Below the pieces are notes generated by a model. That model was not told the DNA's origin, made no database searches, and was given only the letters and a program-made list of their open reading frames with translations. A program made the translations under genes and the position numbers. Shown here in pieces: positions 10,634 to 20,903 of a stretch of 64,000 bases of DNA (positions are counted from its first letter, which is position 1; every line of letters starts with the position of its first letter). Source of the stretch: Ariolimax columbianus (lineage: Eukaryota; Mollusca; Gastropoda; Stylommatophora; Arionidae); the NCBI GenBank assembly GCA_036924085.1, contig JAVGWX010000006.1, forward strand, positions 42,936,746-43,000,745, read 5' to 3'.

Positions 10634-11452
10634 TTAGCTTAACGTCCTTAAACTGGTTTAGAAGACTCTGCCGAATCTGTATACATTCAGTTTCATTTCA
10701 TCACCTTGCTCTAAAAGCTATGCGCATCCAATTTATTCTTAAATGCATTAACTGTCCTTCCTTCCACTACCTCCCTTGGCAATGCATTCCAAGCATTCAC
10801 CACTTTCTAATTAAAAAAATATTTCCTAATATCGAATCTGGACCTCTCTTTAGTTAATGTGAAACTATGCCCTCTTGTTCTATTTGGTGGCTGTATTTAA
10901 AAAAAAAAACTTGTTATAGTCTAATTTATCCATTCCTCTGATCATCTTATAAGCCTGTATTAAGTCACCACGAATTCTTCTCTCTTCTAGACACTGTAGG
11001 CCGGTTTTTCCTCATAACTGTAATTCTGCAATCCCACTATCAGCGTTGTCGATCTTTTTTGTTTTTCTTTCCAGCATGTTTGTATCCCCTCTATGATAAT
11101 GACTCCACGCCTGTACACATAACTCCAATATAGGTCTAACTAATGCTTTATACAGTTTGACTATCACTTCCTTGCTCCTATGTTTAATATTTATGTTTAT
11201 CATACATAACATTGCATTTGCCTTTTTAATTGCTACCTAAACTTGCTCACTCACCTTACCTGTATGATCTAGTATAACTTCTAAGTCCCTTTCCTTATCT
11301 ATCTTTCTAATATTGTTCTCTCCCAATCTGTAATTATGTTTCATATTGGATCTACCCATGTGGATGACTGTACATTTATCTACATTAAACTCCATTTGCG
11401 AACCTACAAACCACTCTCGAATTTTATCTAAATCCGATCTCAATATATCCAC
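10634..11452 (-). mobile_element. CR1-like LINE C-terminal fragment
   Basis: Read from 11452: LRSDLDKIREW, QMEFNVDKCTVIHMGR, ERDLEVILDHTGKVSEQV (11452-11237), then LYKALVRP, a CVQAWSHYHRG segment and a degraded MLERKTKKID, then the TRGH-like and WN-LP-like end and the 3' UTR with CTGGTTTAGAAGAC at about 10650. This is the part of CR1/L2 ORF2 just after the YADD motif. The RT proper is absent, so the copy is 5'-truncated as is usual for LINEs. Confidence 0.85.
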
Positions 11453-11458
11453 ATCTGC

Positions 11459-11495
11459 TTGAGATATAGATAAAGATATATATATATATACTATA
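11459..11495. repeat. TA microsatellite
   Basis: Short GATA/TA run at the 5' border of the CR1 fragment. It is slightly longer here than in units 2 and 3, so it is length-variable. Confidence 0.7.
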
Positions 11496-11560
11496 GATCC
11501 TACTTAATTTCAAGCAAAATTGGTTAGTATACAACATCTTGTCTCGAAAGCTAAAATAGT

Positions 11561-11790
11561 TTCTTCTGCTTCTTCGTTCGTCTTCAGACCTCAGCTTCAA
11601 TGATTTTAACGAAGGCAGCAGTCGACTCAAGGCTCTGTACGCTTCCGTACAGCTTCTCGTGGAAGGACACTGGCGGTATACAGCGGACAGGACTGCAAAA
11701 TATATTATGCCTTCATGGGGGCTGTGCTGCAGGCACACATCTCTGTAGTGCCAATCTTGAACTTGAAGCAGACCGATGAAAAGATGGAAA
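11561..11790 (-). mobile_element. Jockey-like LINE 3' end, first of three in block G
   Basis: Reverse-strand reading gives FKFKIGTTEMCACSTAPMKA, a stop, then YILQSCPL. This is the C-terminal CxC...H...C motif with the His codon changed to Tyr and a stop beside it. It is followed by a short tail and a GAA-type 3' end. It lacks a segment of about 25 bp present in the unit 2 copy. Confidence 0.75.
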
Positions 11791-12229
11791 CAAGACATCA
11801 AGGAGGTCCTGACGATGACAACGATAGAGGCGATACTTCTGGCTAGAGATCGAGTTACAGATCGGTTGTTGTGAAAGTGATTTTCTGCAAATGACTTGCA
11901 ACATGATGATGGTGATGATGAAGATGATGATGATAATAATGATGATAATGATGAAAGTGAGTGATTTTTTGTGCTATGTAATAATGCTTGTTATGGTATA
12001 CACAAATTTATGTGACTTTATTGTTGACGTAGATCTAGCAAATACTATTTTCATTTATAAACATCATTGCATAATTTCAGAAGTGCCGGTTATGCTAGCA
12101 ATCAGCTAGAGGTTAGTGATATTTAAGATAATATCTGTGGGTAACTGAGACGCTAGTCCGGTCAAGCACACCATATTGCCCAGGACGTTGCGTCAGGGTC
12201 AAACATAATGTTTTTCGTCCATCACGAGC
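11791..12229. other. Unidentified spacer with ATG microsatellite
   Basis: A degenerate GAT microsatellite lies at 11903-11957, read as a Met-rich run in one frame. The rest, to 12229, holds nothing recognisable. Confidence 0.55.
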
Positions 12230-12435
12230 CTTTACTTTTTGCACCCAGCCAGTCCATTCAGTCGAGTATTCTGTAAATCCGGGTTGTGGATGGGTGGGAA
12301 GATGGGAACTGCATATTCGCAGTCAGTGAAAGCAGAGAAAGTTTGCTTCGCGAGACGGTGATCATGATTGTCAGCAAATCCATGTACCTCAGCCGCTTTA
12401 TTGCTCAGCAAGGTGTCCCGCAACTGACGCAGCTT
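12230..12435 (-). mobile_element. Possible LINE linker fragment (EN-RT connection)
   Basis: One open minus frame reads LRQLRDTLLSNKAAEVHGFAD then NHDHRLAKQTFSAFTD. Inverted-type LINEs of the CR1/Jockey group have a similar LR.M.D.WLS.KA.E...FAD...FF.ALK segment between endonuclease and RT. I base this on remembered resemblance only; the second half does not follow the family. It could instead be an unrelated conserved exon. Confidence 0.35.
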
Positions 12436-13456
12436 TTTGACTGTAGTTTAGCTTGTCAGTGGACCTACGCTCTCTTCTCGCCCGTTGTCACAGGACTCGA
12501 CTGTGTTAGTACTTTATACATGAAAAGAGAATGACTTGCGCGATGAATTTCCTTTAAGTGAGAAAGGGTTGCGCAGTTTGTCGACCACACTCTCTCGCTC
12601 GAGTCCAACTTTAACCAGTGGCAAGACAAGTCAGGACGACTGGATATGAGCTCGGGTGCAGTGGTTGACCACGGATGCTCAAGTGCCTGGCCGTTTTCTG
12701 TGCAGTCCACACCGATCAGCACATTTGCATTCCGTTCTCTGGACAACATTCTGCTACTTAAGCCACATCAGGGCTTGGTGGTGCAAGATTGAGAACGAAC
12801 GACCCTAAGCCAGCAAGCCATATAATAAAAAAACAGAATGCGATACTAGAGAAAACACTAAAAAGCTATATTTCTTTTTTTTGCTTCGTTTACCGTGGTT
12901 CCTAAGAGGCAGTATATTGTTCTGTGTTTTGCACTTTAGAGCCTGGTTAAACCATATTCAGCACGAAATTTAATAGGTGTACGACCCAGTCTGATCAGGA
13001 ATCTGAACACAGACATGTTTTGTTTGTGAGCCATCGAAACTTCGCAACCACGTATGAACACTTCTATAAAAGCTTAACACATGCAATTCCAAATTCATAT
13101 CTTTTCTATCGTTATCGCTGCTTGTTTCAAATCTATCAATAACATGACCTCCCATAGTGTATCCGGGGTCCCTTACTGAGAATGGTAGAATATAACCGCC
13201 ACAGAATACTGTCACAGTAGATCAAGGGCAAACAATCTTAAGGTGAGCTATGTATGTGTTTCTCCTGAGTGGCCAAAATAATAATTGCATGTTGAACGCG
13301 AGGACTAAGAGTTGTCCATGGATGTGGCAATCTCAAAATGTAGAAATTATCGCTACGCAACTGCAAATAACTAGAAAAAGTCTTTCCTAAATGCTGGTTT
13401 TGGTAAGTCAAATACAATGCTGGACCTGTGCTTCAACAAAAAGAGATGAGTGATCT
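12436..13456. other. Unidentified block with inverted match to block C
   Basis: Sequence at about 12727-12815 matches the reverse complement of block C (4890-4980). Open minus frames at 12465-12749 (94 codons) and 12970-13215 (81 codons) are kept in all units but show no motif I recognise. An A-run and a T-run occur at 12826 and 12871. Confidence 0.45.
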
Positions 13457-13720
13457 TGATTTAACTAAACTTATCGTCTTTATACTGGTTTAGAAGACTA
13501 TGCAGAGTCTGTACGCAACCAGTTTCATTTACATTTCCTTGCTCAATAAGCTATGCGCATCCAATGTATTCTTAAATGCATCAACTGCCTCTGCTTACAT
13601 CACTTCCTTGGAAATGCATTCCAAGCATTCACACCTCTCTGACTAAAGAAATATTTCCAAATATCCAATCTTGACCTTTCTTTATTTAATTTGAAGCTAT
13701 GCCTTTTTGTTCTGATTTGA
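13457..13720 (-). mobile_element. CR1-like LINE 3' end
   Basis: Minus-strand reading gives a WKYFFSQRGVNAWNAF-type end, the terminal CR1 ORF2 motif, followed by the 3' UTR. The UTR contains CTTTATACTGGTTTAGAAG and GACTCTGCATAG in reverse complement. It is the clearest single-copy version of the tail that was amplified at 9168-9414. Confidence 0.75.
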
Positions 13721-13915
13721 TTGATTGAACATGTATTGAAAGGCGTGACTAAATAGAGTTGTGCATGAGGATAGCAACCTCATCATGCAAGTAAACTGTT
13801 ACATAAAGTCCTACTGCAAGATCATGCAAAGTTTTTTCCTGAAGTCATCTTGATGGAGGTTGACTGTACTTGTACTGATGTGCTTCGGCTGGCGCGAAAA
13901 ATGTCAAGAAAATAG

Positions 13916-14104
13916 ATCTTCCTTGTTCGTCTTCAGACCTTGAATTCAATTACTTTAACGAAGGCAGCAGTTGACTTGAGAGTCTGAGCACTTCTGTACA
14001 GCTACTCGTGGAAGGACACTGGTTGTTGCCAAATGCTACTTCTTGTCGGTAAACAATGGGCAGGGCTGCAAAATTTGTTCTGATGTCATGGGGGGTGTGC
14101 CGAG
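13916..14104 (-). mobile_element. Jockey-like LINE 3' end, second of three
   Basis: Reverse-strand reading gives GTPPMTSEQILQPCPLFTD, the C-terminal zinc-cluster end of Jockey-like ORF2, then the short tail and a degenerate GAA-type end at 13916. Stops and frameshifts are present. The 195 bp before it (13721-13915) are not recognised. Confidence 0.65.
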
Positions 14105-14982
14105 AAGATAGATGGCCAGCTAGAGTCGTTGCCTTGTGTTTTAAGTCAAGTCAGGTAATCCTCATACTCAACCATTGTCTTTCGTGTTGATCGTCCACGG
14201 CAACGTTTGGTGAGTCTCGGGCAGCGTGGAGGAAGACGGAGTAGAATCGAAATGTCTCAGCCAGGTGTACCGCGGGAGACTCCATTAGTGGTGAGGTCTT
14301 GTATTTCGTAAAGTGTAAAGTGCAGAATCTGCAACAAAAGAAATAGTATTTGTAAGATTATGTGTTTATATTAATCTTAGTCTTAGTAGACCTGTAATTC
14401 TACAAGGGAAGATGACCCTGTGGAGGTCCCAGCTGTGGTGTGAGCTGGATAAAGGAGGGATGAGGATTTCCTGCTTAGCGTGTTAGGCTCGAGCAGCTTA
14501 TTACTCCGCTGTGTTAAGACAAGTGCCAAGAAGTTTGGTTAATAGATCTGTGAGTCCATCTTAAAAGACTCAAACACTAGACCAACTTGACACGCAACCT
14601 GTTAGGCGCCATCTATGCTGCTCTTAACAAACCAACTAAGCATGGCCGGTGTTGTGCCATGTCACACAGTTAGTCGCCTCTTATGCCATGCTCTATGTAG
14701 GGCAGTGGTCCTATTTTTGTCATTGCCATACCCAAAGATCCAGAATCATTCGTGATGTTTACTGTAGTACGCCGTCCATACAGTGGGCTAGAGGACATAT
14801 GTTGCTTATACAGAGAATACTAGTTGTTTTTGCTTGTGAATGCACATAGCGACAAGGGGGCATTTTGCTACTCAGATATTAAGCTCGCAATATCACTAGA
14901 CCTATAAATGAATAATGCGAATCAGAATGTAAACATGCAATTCACTAGAAGTGGATCCAACGGGAAGCTTCGACTGGTTCAT
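14105..14982. other. Unidentified block in G
   Basis: About 880 bp with moderate GC patches, including GGCAACGTTTGGTGAGTC at about 14200. A 66-codon plus frame at 14649-14849 is preserved across units but has no recognised motif. Nothing further seen. Confidence 0.4.
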
Positions 14983-15285
14983 TTCTTCTTCTTCTTTTTC
15001 GTTCGTTTTCAGACATCAACTTCAATGACTCTAACGAAGTCATCAATCGACTAAAGGCTCAAAATATGTTCTGCCTTCATGGGGGCTGTGCCGCAGGCAC
15101 GAAGGTCTGTAGTACCAATCTTGAACTTGATGTACAGATGACATCTCAGACTGTTGTGACCTGTGCGTAGCCGGAGAATGATAATCTATGTAGCCAGGGT
15201 GTTGTTTTTTTTTCCATTTTGCACTGTACGTTGCCCTGATGAATGCTTTAGTCTCATTGTATGTAATTTCTGTACCTAACGTAGA
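14983..15285 (-). mobile_element. Jockey-like LINE 3' end, third of three
   Basis: Read from 15285: NETKAFIRATYSAKWKKK, then LRTGHNSLRCHLYIKFKIG, TTDLRACGTAPMKAEHIL, then an internal deletion to the last few residues and a GAA-type 3' tail at 14983-14998. It aligns with the block B tail (FRLRTGHNRLRYHLF). The deletion removes the stretch after the zinc-cluster His, including its last Cys. Confidence 0.75.
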
Positions 15286-15429
15286 TTAGGTTCTTGATTT
15301 TGTTCCATAGCGGTATTTTAACCATTCCTATCTATTTTTTATACTCCACAGGCGATAAGAGAGAGACTGGAACATGAGGGAACTACGTTTTGAACTCTCC
15401 CAGTTTTACTACTATAATCGCTCAGCAAT

Positions 15430-17258
15430 TTATATAATGTACAGACCGACACTATGCATTAATGTCTGAAATAGTATCTTGCTATCCACACTTTAACAAA
15501 CTGAACCTAGGCATGGCAGTTCTAACTAGTATCTTACTATCCATATTTTAACAAACTCACCCTAGGCATTACAGTCCTAGCTAGTATCTTACTATGCTAC
15601 ATCAAGTTTTAATGTTCTATATATAGTATCTTACTATCCACAGACTATCATACCAGCATTAAATTTTGATGTCCTACACAGTTTCTACCTAAGCACATGG
15701 TAACAGTCTTTTATATAATACTTTACTGTATGAAAATTAACATACAGACAATAAACGGTATTGTCCTACAAAGTATCGCACTATCCCCATTAAACATAAG
15801 TTCACTGACTCGAAACTTTACAGTCCTACATTGTAATTTGCTATCTAAATATTAACAGACCAATACCAAGTTTTATTGTTCTTCAAAGTATTGTACAATC
15901 CCAATGGCATCAGACTGACAGACAGCTTTAATGTCTTACACAGGATCTTACAATCCACATATTAACAAACCAACTCTAGATTGAATGCACTGCACAGTAT
16001 CCACTATCCAGATGTTAGACTTACCCAAAACATTGATGTCCTACATAGTTCCTTACTGCCACCATGTTAACATGCCAACACAGAGTTTAAATGTCTTACA
16101 GAGTATCTTACTATCCACATGTCAACAGGCCAAGACAGAGCTTTAATGTGCTACAGAGTATCTTATTAACCACATGTTAACAGGCCAACACAGAGCTTGA
16201 ATGTCTTACATAGTATCTTACTATCCACATGTCAACAGGCCAAGACAGAGCTTTAATGTGGTACAGAGTATCTTACTATCCACATGTTAACAGGCATACA
16301 CAGAGCTTGAATGTCCTACAGAGTATTTTACTAACCCAATGTTAACAGGCCAACACAGAGCTTGAATGTCCTTCAGAATATCTTACTATCCACATGTCAA
16401 CAGGCCAAGACAGAGCTTTAATTTCCTACATAGTATCTTACTATCAACATGTTAACAGGCCTACATAGAGCTTGTATATCCTACAGAGTATTTTACTATC
16501 CACATGTCAACAGGCAAACACATAGCTTGAATGTCCTACATAGTATCTTACTATCCACATGTCAACAGGCCAACACAGAGCTTTAATGTCCTACATATTG
16601 TTTTACTATCCACATGTCAATTGGGCAACATAGCTTGAATGTCTTACAGAATATTTTACTATCCACATGTCAACAGGCCAACACAGAGCTTGAATGTCCT
16701 ACAGAGTATTTTACTATCCACATGTCAACAGGCAAACACAGAGCTTGAATGTCCTACAGAGTATCTTACTATTCACAAGTCAACTGGCCAACACAGAGCT
16801 TGAATGCCGTACATAATATCTTTCAATCCACATGTTAACAAGCTGACACCATGCTTTACTGTTAAAAATAATATCTTACTATCCACGTGTTAACAAACCG
16901 ACAGTAAGTTTTAATGTCCTACACACTATCTTACTTCTTCTTCTTCTTCAACAAATTCACGCTGATGTCTGACAGCTTACTTCGAACAAGATAACTTACT
17001 GTACCCATGTCATCAGCCGGACTCTGAGCTTTGCTATCTTACATGATATTGTACTATCCACATGTTTAAATGTCATTCATAGCATTTTACAGTCTCTATG
17101 TCAACAGACCAACACCAAGCTGTAATGTCCTAATATAAAATCTTTCTTTCTAAATGTTAGCAGACCTAATAGAAAGCTGTAATGTACTACATAAAATCTT
17201 ACTATCTAAATGTTAACAGACCGATGATATTCGCTAATATCCTACATATTATCTTACT
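15430..17258. repeat. 55-bp satellite array, left part, unit 1
   Basis: Head-to-tail monomers of about 55 bp with the landmarks CTTACTATCCACATG, TTAACAG, ACACAGAGCTT and AATGTCCTACA. Monomers near the edges are divergent and those at 16080-16800 are homogeneous, as expected for an array renewed by unequal exchange. A short CTT run with flanking TGTCTGACAG at 16935-16970 is a small insertion. From the ACAGACCGACAC landmark at 15441 to the SINE is 1,827 bp here, 2,373 bp in unit 2 and 1,772 bp in unit 3. Confidence 0.92.
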
Positions 17259-17267
17259 GTCACCATG
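17259..17267 (+). repeat. Target-site duplication, left
   Basis: GTCACCATG, matching the nine bases after the SINE at 17521-17529. Confidence 0.9.
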
Positions 17268-17520
17268 GGGACGGTGTGGCCTAGTGGTTAAGCGGCACGG
17301 CTCAAAACCCAAAGGTGCTGGGTTCAATCCCCATCACAGCGCCGTTACCCCAAAAAAGCGAATTCTTAGAAAATGCAAGAGGAAGCAGACCCTTACATAA
17401 AAGGCATGCTGAAGTTGGTAGCACTTGGCCGACAGGCGCAAAATAAAAACCACAGTACAATGTACACCCCCTTGGGGATTAGAGAAATAAGGCGAACTCA
17501 AAAAAACAAACAAACAAACA
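17268..17520 (+). mobile_element. tRNA-derived SINE, unit 1
   Basis: A 253-bp element with an internal Pol III promoter: box A TGGCCTAGTGG at 17277-17287 and box B GGTTCAATCCC at 17321-17331. The tRNA-like head is followed by a body of about 150 bp and an AAAC-repeat tail. It is flanked by perfect 9-bp target-site duplications within the satellite. Non-autonomous; mobilised by LINE machinery in general, but which LINE is not shown here. It has small differences from the copies at 42461 and 63100, such as CCCCAAAAAAGCG for CCCCAAGGAAGCG. Confidence 0.92.
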
Positions 17521-17529
17521 GTCACCATG
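17521..17529 (+). repeat. Target-site duplication, right
   Basis: GTCACCATG, the partner of 17259-17267. Satellite sequence resumes immediately after it. Confidence 0.9.
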
Positions 17530-19285
17530 TCAACAGAATTACACTAAGCTTCAGTGTCCTATATATTATCTTAATGTCCTCATATAACCAACCGATTCTT
17601 TAGATTTAATGCGATACATAGCATCTTACTGTCTACATATTAACATACTATCTGAGAATCCCAACAGTAACATACACGAACAGTCACCTAACTGTACTGT
17701 CCTGCATAGCATTTTACAATCCCCATGTTAACAAACCTACCTAAAAGTATTAGTGTCCTACATAATATCTTACTGACCCCACTTTAACAGATCTAAACTG
17801 AGCTTGACGGTCCTATAAAGTATCTCACTGACGCCTCTTTAACAGACCAAATCTGATTTTTAATCTCCTACATAGTATTTTAGTATCAGCATAACAAAAG
17901 ATGAAGGCTAACACTGAGCTTTAAGGTCCTAGGTAGTATCTTACTGTCTGTATATTAACAGATGGACACCAAGATAATTGTCCTGTAAAGTATCATACTA
18001 TCCCTATCTTAGCAGGCAGACAACAAGCTGTAATGTCCTACATAGTACATAACTAATTTGCATGTTAATAGCCGAAAACCGAGCTTTTGGCATAGATGAC
18101 GTACATAGTATCTAACTATACAACTGTTAGCAGACAGACACTGAGTTTTATTGTCCTATGTAGCATTAAACTGTTTGCATGTTTACAAACCATTCCCATT
18201 TGTTAATGTCCTACATGTAATCTTACTGTCCAAAAGTTAACATACTAACACAAAGCTTAAATGACCTACTTTTTATATTTCTGTACAAAGATAGCAGTCT
18301 GACACAAATCTTTAATGTCCTACCTATTGTTTTACTATCAACACGTTATAACAGAATGAAAGCAATCTTCACTTTTCTACATGACATCAAACTATCCACT
18401 TCATAACACACAGACAGTGAACTTTCATGTCCTACTTATTTCTTGATATCCTCATGTTAATATACATCAACTGAGAAATAATGTTGAATATATTTTCTCA
18501 CTATCCACATGAAAACAGACCAACCTCATGAATAGGTGTCCCACATAGTATATTTTTTCCCCCAGGTAAACAGACCAAAACTGAGTAGTAATGTCCTACA
18601 TAGTACATAACTAATTTGCATGTTAATAGCCGAAAACCGAGCTTTTGGCATAGATGACGTACATAGTATCTAACTATACAACTGTTAGCAGACAGACACT
18701 GAGTTTTATTGTCCTATGTAGCATTAAACTGTTTGCATGTTTAAAAACCATTCCCATTTGTTAATGTCCTACATGTAATCTTACTGTCCAAAAGTTAACA
18801 TACTAACACAAAGCTTAAATGACCTACTTTTTATATTTCTGTACAAAGATAGCAGTCTGACACAAATCTTTAATGTCCTACCTATTGTTTTACTATCAAC
18901 ACGTTATAACAGAATGAAAGCAATCTTCACTTTTCTACATAACATCAAACTATCCACTTCATAACACACAGACAGTGAACTTTCATGTCCTACTTATTTC
19001 TTGATATCTTCATGTTAATATACATCAACTGAGAAATAATGTTGAATATATTTTCTCACTATCCACATGAAAACAGACCAACCTCATGAATAGGTGTCCT
19101 ACATAGTATATTTTTTCCCCCAGGTAAACAGACCAAAACTGAGTAGTAATGTCCTACATAGTATCTTACTCTCCGCTTGTTAACAGACCAACACTGATCT
19201 GTAATGTCCTTTATAGTATCTTACTATCCCCAGGTCAAAATACCAACACAGAGCAGTAATGTCCTACATAGTATCTTACTATCCG
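17530..19285. repeat. 55-bp satellite, right part, unit 1
   Basis: Continuation of the array with more divergent monomers. It ends at the abrupt junction with block B LINE sequence at 19285/19286. Confidence 0.9.
18048..19163. repeat. 558-bp tandem duplication within satellite
   Basis: Two adjacent copies, 18048-18605 and 18606-19163, almost identical. Units 2 and 3 differ here: unit 2 has a single copy at the corresponding place (43241-43798). A 17-bp stretch, TAATGTCCTACATAGTA, is shared at the exchange point, so the duplication probably arose by unequal exchange between out-of-register monomers. Confidence 0.88.
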
Positions 19286-20245
19286 CTGGTGATGGCCACA
19301 TGTGCTTTCTCTGGTTCTCGTATGTCGGGCAATTTTGCAGCAGATGTTCCGCGGTCATTTTCCCTGTACCACAGGTGCATTCGTCAGTACCACCTTTCTT
19401 CAGTTTATTGAATAGATGGTACCTCAGTCTGTTGTGGCCTGTGCGGAGTCTGAAGACCCCGACCTGCTCTCTTCTGTTCAACTGGTAGTAGGCATCATTT
19501 TTTGTGTAGCCAGTATGCTCTGTTTCCCATCTGGCCCTAATAAACCTTTTGAACTCTTCGTAGGTCACACTAGAATCTGGTTGTGGTAACCTTGCACCTT
19601 CTTTAGCCAGTCTGTCTGCCTCCTATCAACTACTCCAGCGATGTTAGGACCTGCTGCATCCGATTGTTTGCTATGGTGAGATTTTCTTCAGTGGTCCACA
19701 AAGCCAGATCGTCTGCAAACATGGAGCTGTGGACTCTTCTTAATATATTCTCTATTATGGTGTTTATATACACCAGAAAAAAGTGTGGGTGACAGTACTC
19801 TCCCTTGGGGTACTCCCTGCTGCAGTGTCACATTTTTGCTCATCTTCCCTTGTACTTGAACTCTGGCTGTTCTGTTTTCGAAATAGTGGCTGATCAATCT
19901 GTACATTTGTCCATATACTTCACTTCTTTATAGCTTGACTTTAAGTCCCTCTTTCCCCACCTTGTCAAATGCCTTCTCTAGATCCACCCAAACCGCTACT
20001 GTATGCTTTTTCTCCTGGTAAGCATTCTCTATTTTCTGCGCTATGAGAGTGATCTGATCCTCAGTGGATCTGTGTTGTCTAAATCCTGCTTTCTGTGGAA
20101 TTAATATGTGTTTTTCTTCCAGGTGCCACATCAGTCTGATGTTTATCATACGCTCCATCAGTTTACCTACACAGCTCAGTAGACTGATAGGCCTGTATCA
20201 AATTTGGATCTGTTCTATCTTTTTCTTTCTTTGGTACTGGTATTC
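19286..20245 (-). mobile_element. Jockey-like LINE fragment, unit 2 left copy, 3'-truncated
   Basis: Same element as 1725-2787 but cut at the unit junction, so the last residues and the GAA tail are lost. The zinc cluster remains. The minus frame reads on into satellite sequence down to 19224, a chance fusion. Two bases missing from unit 1 near 2510 are present here. Confidence 0.85.
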
Positions 20246-20762
20246 GATGTAAAAGATTTTAACATGAAAAGGAAAAGGTAATCCTTTTGCAATCATTGAT
20301 GTCGAGGTTGAAGTGTTAGAGACTTCACTGTACTAGGCCTCAGCTTTTTATGAGGTGGGGTGGCCAACTCATGTAGTCGCCACATTTCCTTCAATGACAC
20401 TTAGCGACGTACAGGTTTAGTTATTAATGAGGATATCATTTGACAGAGTTGAGAGTAAGTAAACACGATTAGAAATGTGAATCAGTTTCTACAGCTTTAT
20501 GAAAATGGTTAGAGTTAGTGTGTGACTTTATCTATGCCGACATAGCATTTCTTGAAATCATTCCTCCTGCATAGTTTATAAGAATGAAATAGGCAGTATC
20601 ATGACTTCAAAAGCCATAACAACATGTTGTTGTTATTGTTGTTGTATTTATTGTTGTTGTAGAATGCCCGTAATATGTAAGATTAATTTTGTGTGCGTCC
20701 TGTAAAAGACGTTAAGTGGCGGGCTGCAACAGGATGTAAGAATAGCCTTGAGAGTTTGAAAG
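20246..20762. other. Unidentified spacer with TTG microsatellite
   Basis: Equivalent of 2788-3304; the microsatellite is at 20626-20660. Confidence 0.5.
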
Positions 20763-20903
20763 ATTAGTTGGCAGGGGCATAAACTTAAACATAAAGATAC
20801 ACCTAAGTACCTAGGAATTACAATGGATCGCACATTGTCCTACAAAGAACAATGTGGAGCGGGGAAACAAAAAGTTAGCACAATCATAAAACGTTCTGAG
20901 TAA
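20763..20903 (+). mobile_element. LINE RT thumb fragment, unit 2 left copy
   Basis: Copy of 3305-3445. One change, GTG to GGG, alters the Val after QCGA. Confidence 0.58.

Larger units (their letters stand above)
1..19285. repeat. Macro-tandem unit 1 (blocks A to H)
   Basis: First of three head-to-tail units of about 22 kb. Base 1 aligns with base 47264, and sequence from there matches unit 3 with only scattered substitutions and small indels, for example 10 bp extra in unit 3 near 47887. The unit is cut short inside the satellite at 19285/19286, where satellite sequence jumps directly into the middle of the minus-strand LINE fragment of block B. Compared with unit 2, the end of the satellite, block I and most of block A are missing here, about 5.2 kb in all. 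Its private marks are a 558-bp tandem duplication in the satellite and a TGA in the block D reverse transcriptase. Confidence 0.9.

Noticed and set aside
11459..11495. TA run as an AT-rich promoter or origin
   Set aside because: A short variable microsatellite at a LINE border; nothing else supports regulation.
11891..12109. Methionine-rich small protein
   Set aside because: The start is a translation of the ATG microsatellite and the rest has no recognisable feature.
15430..17258. CRISPR array (regular short repeats)
   Set aside because: Monomers abut one another without unique spacers, the whole 55 bp is repeated, and the context is eukaryotic.
17268..17345. Functional tRNA gene
   Set aside because: Box A and box B are present, but the flanks cannot be paired into a full cloverleaf with confidence. 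A body of about 150 bp, an AAAC tail and target-site duplications follow, so it is a tRNA-derived SINE.
19224..19568. Novel fusion protein across the satellite/LINE junction
   Set aside because: The frame simply runs from the decayed Jockey-like tail into satellite at a rearrangement point; there is no sign of selection or a promoter.
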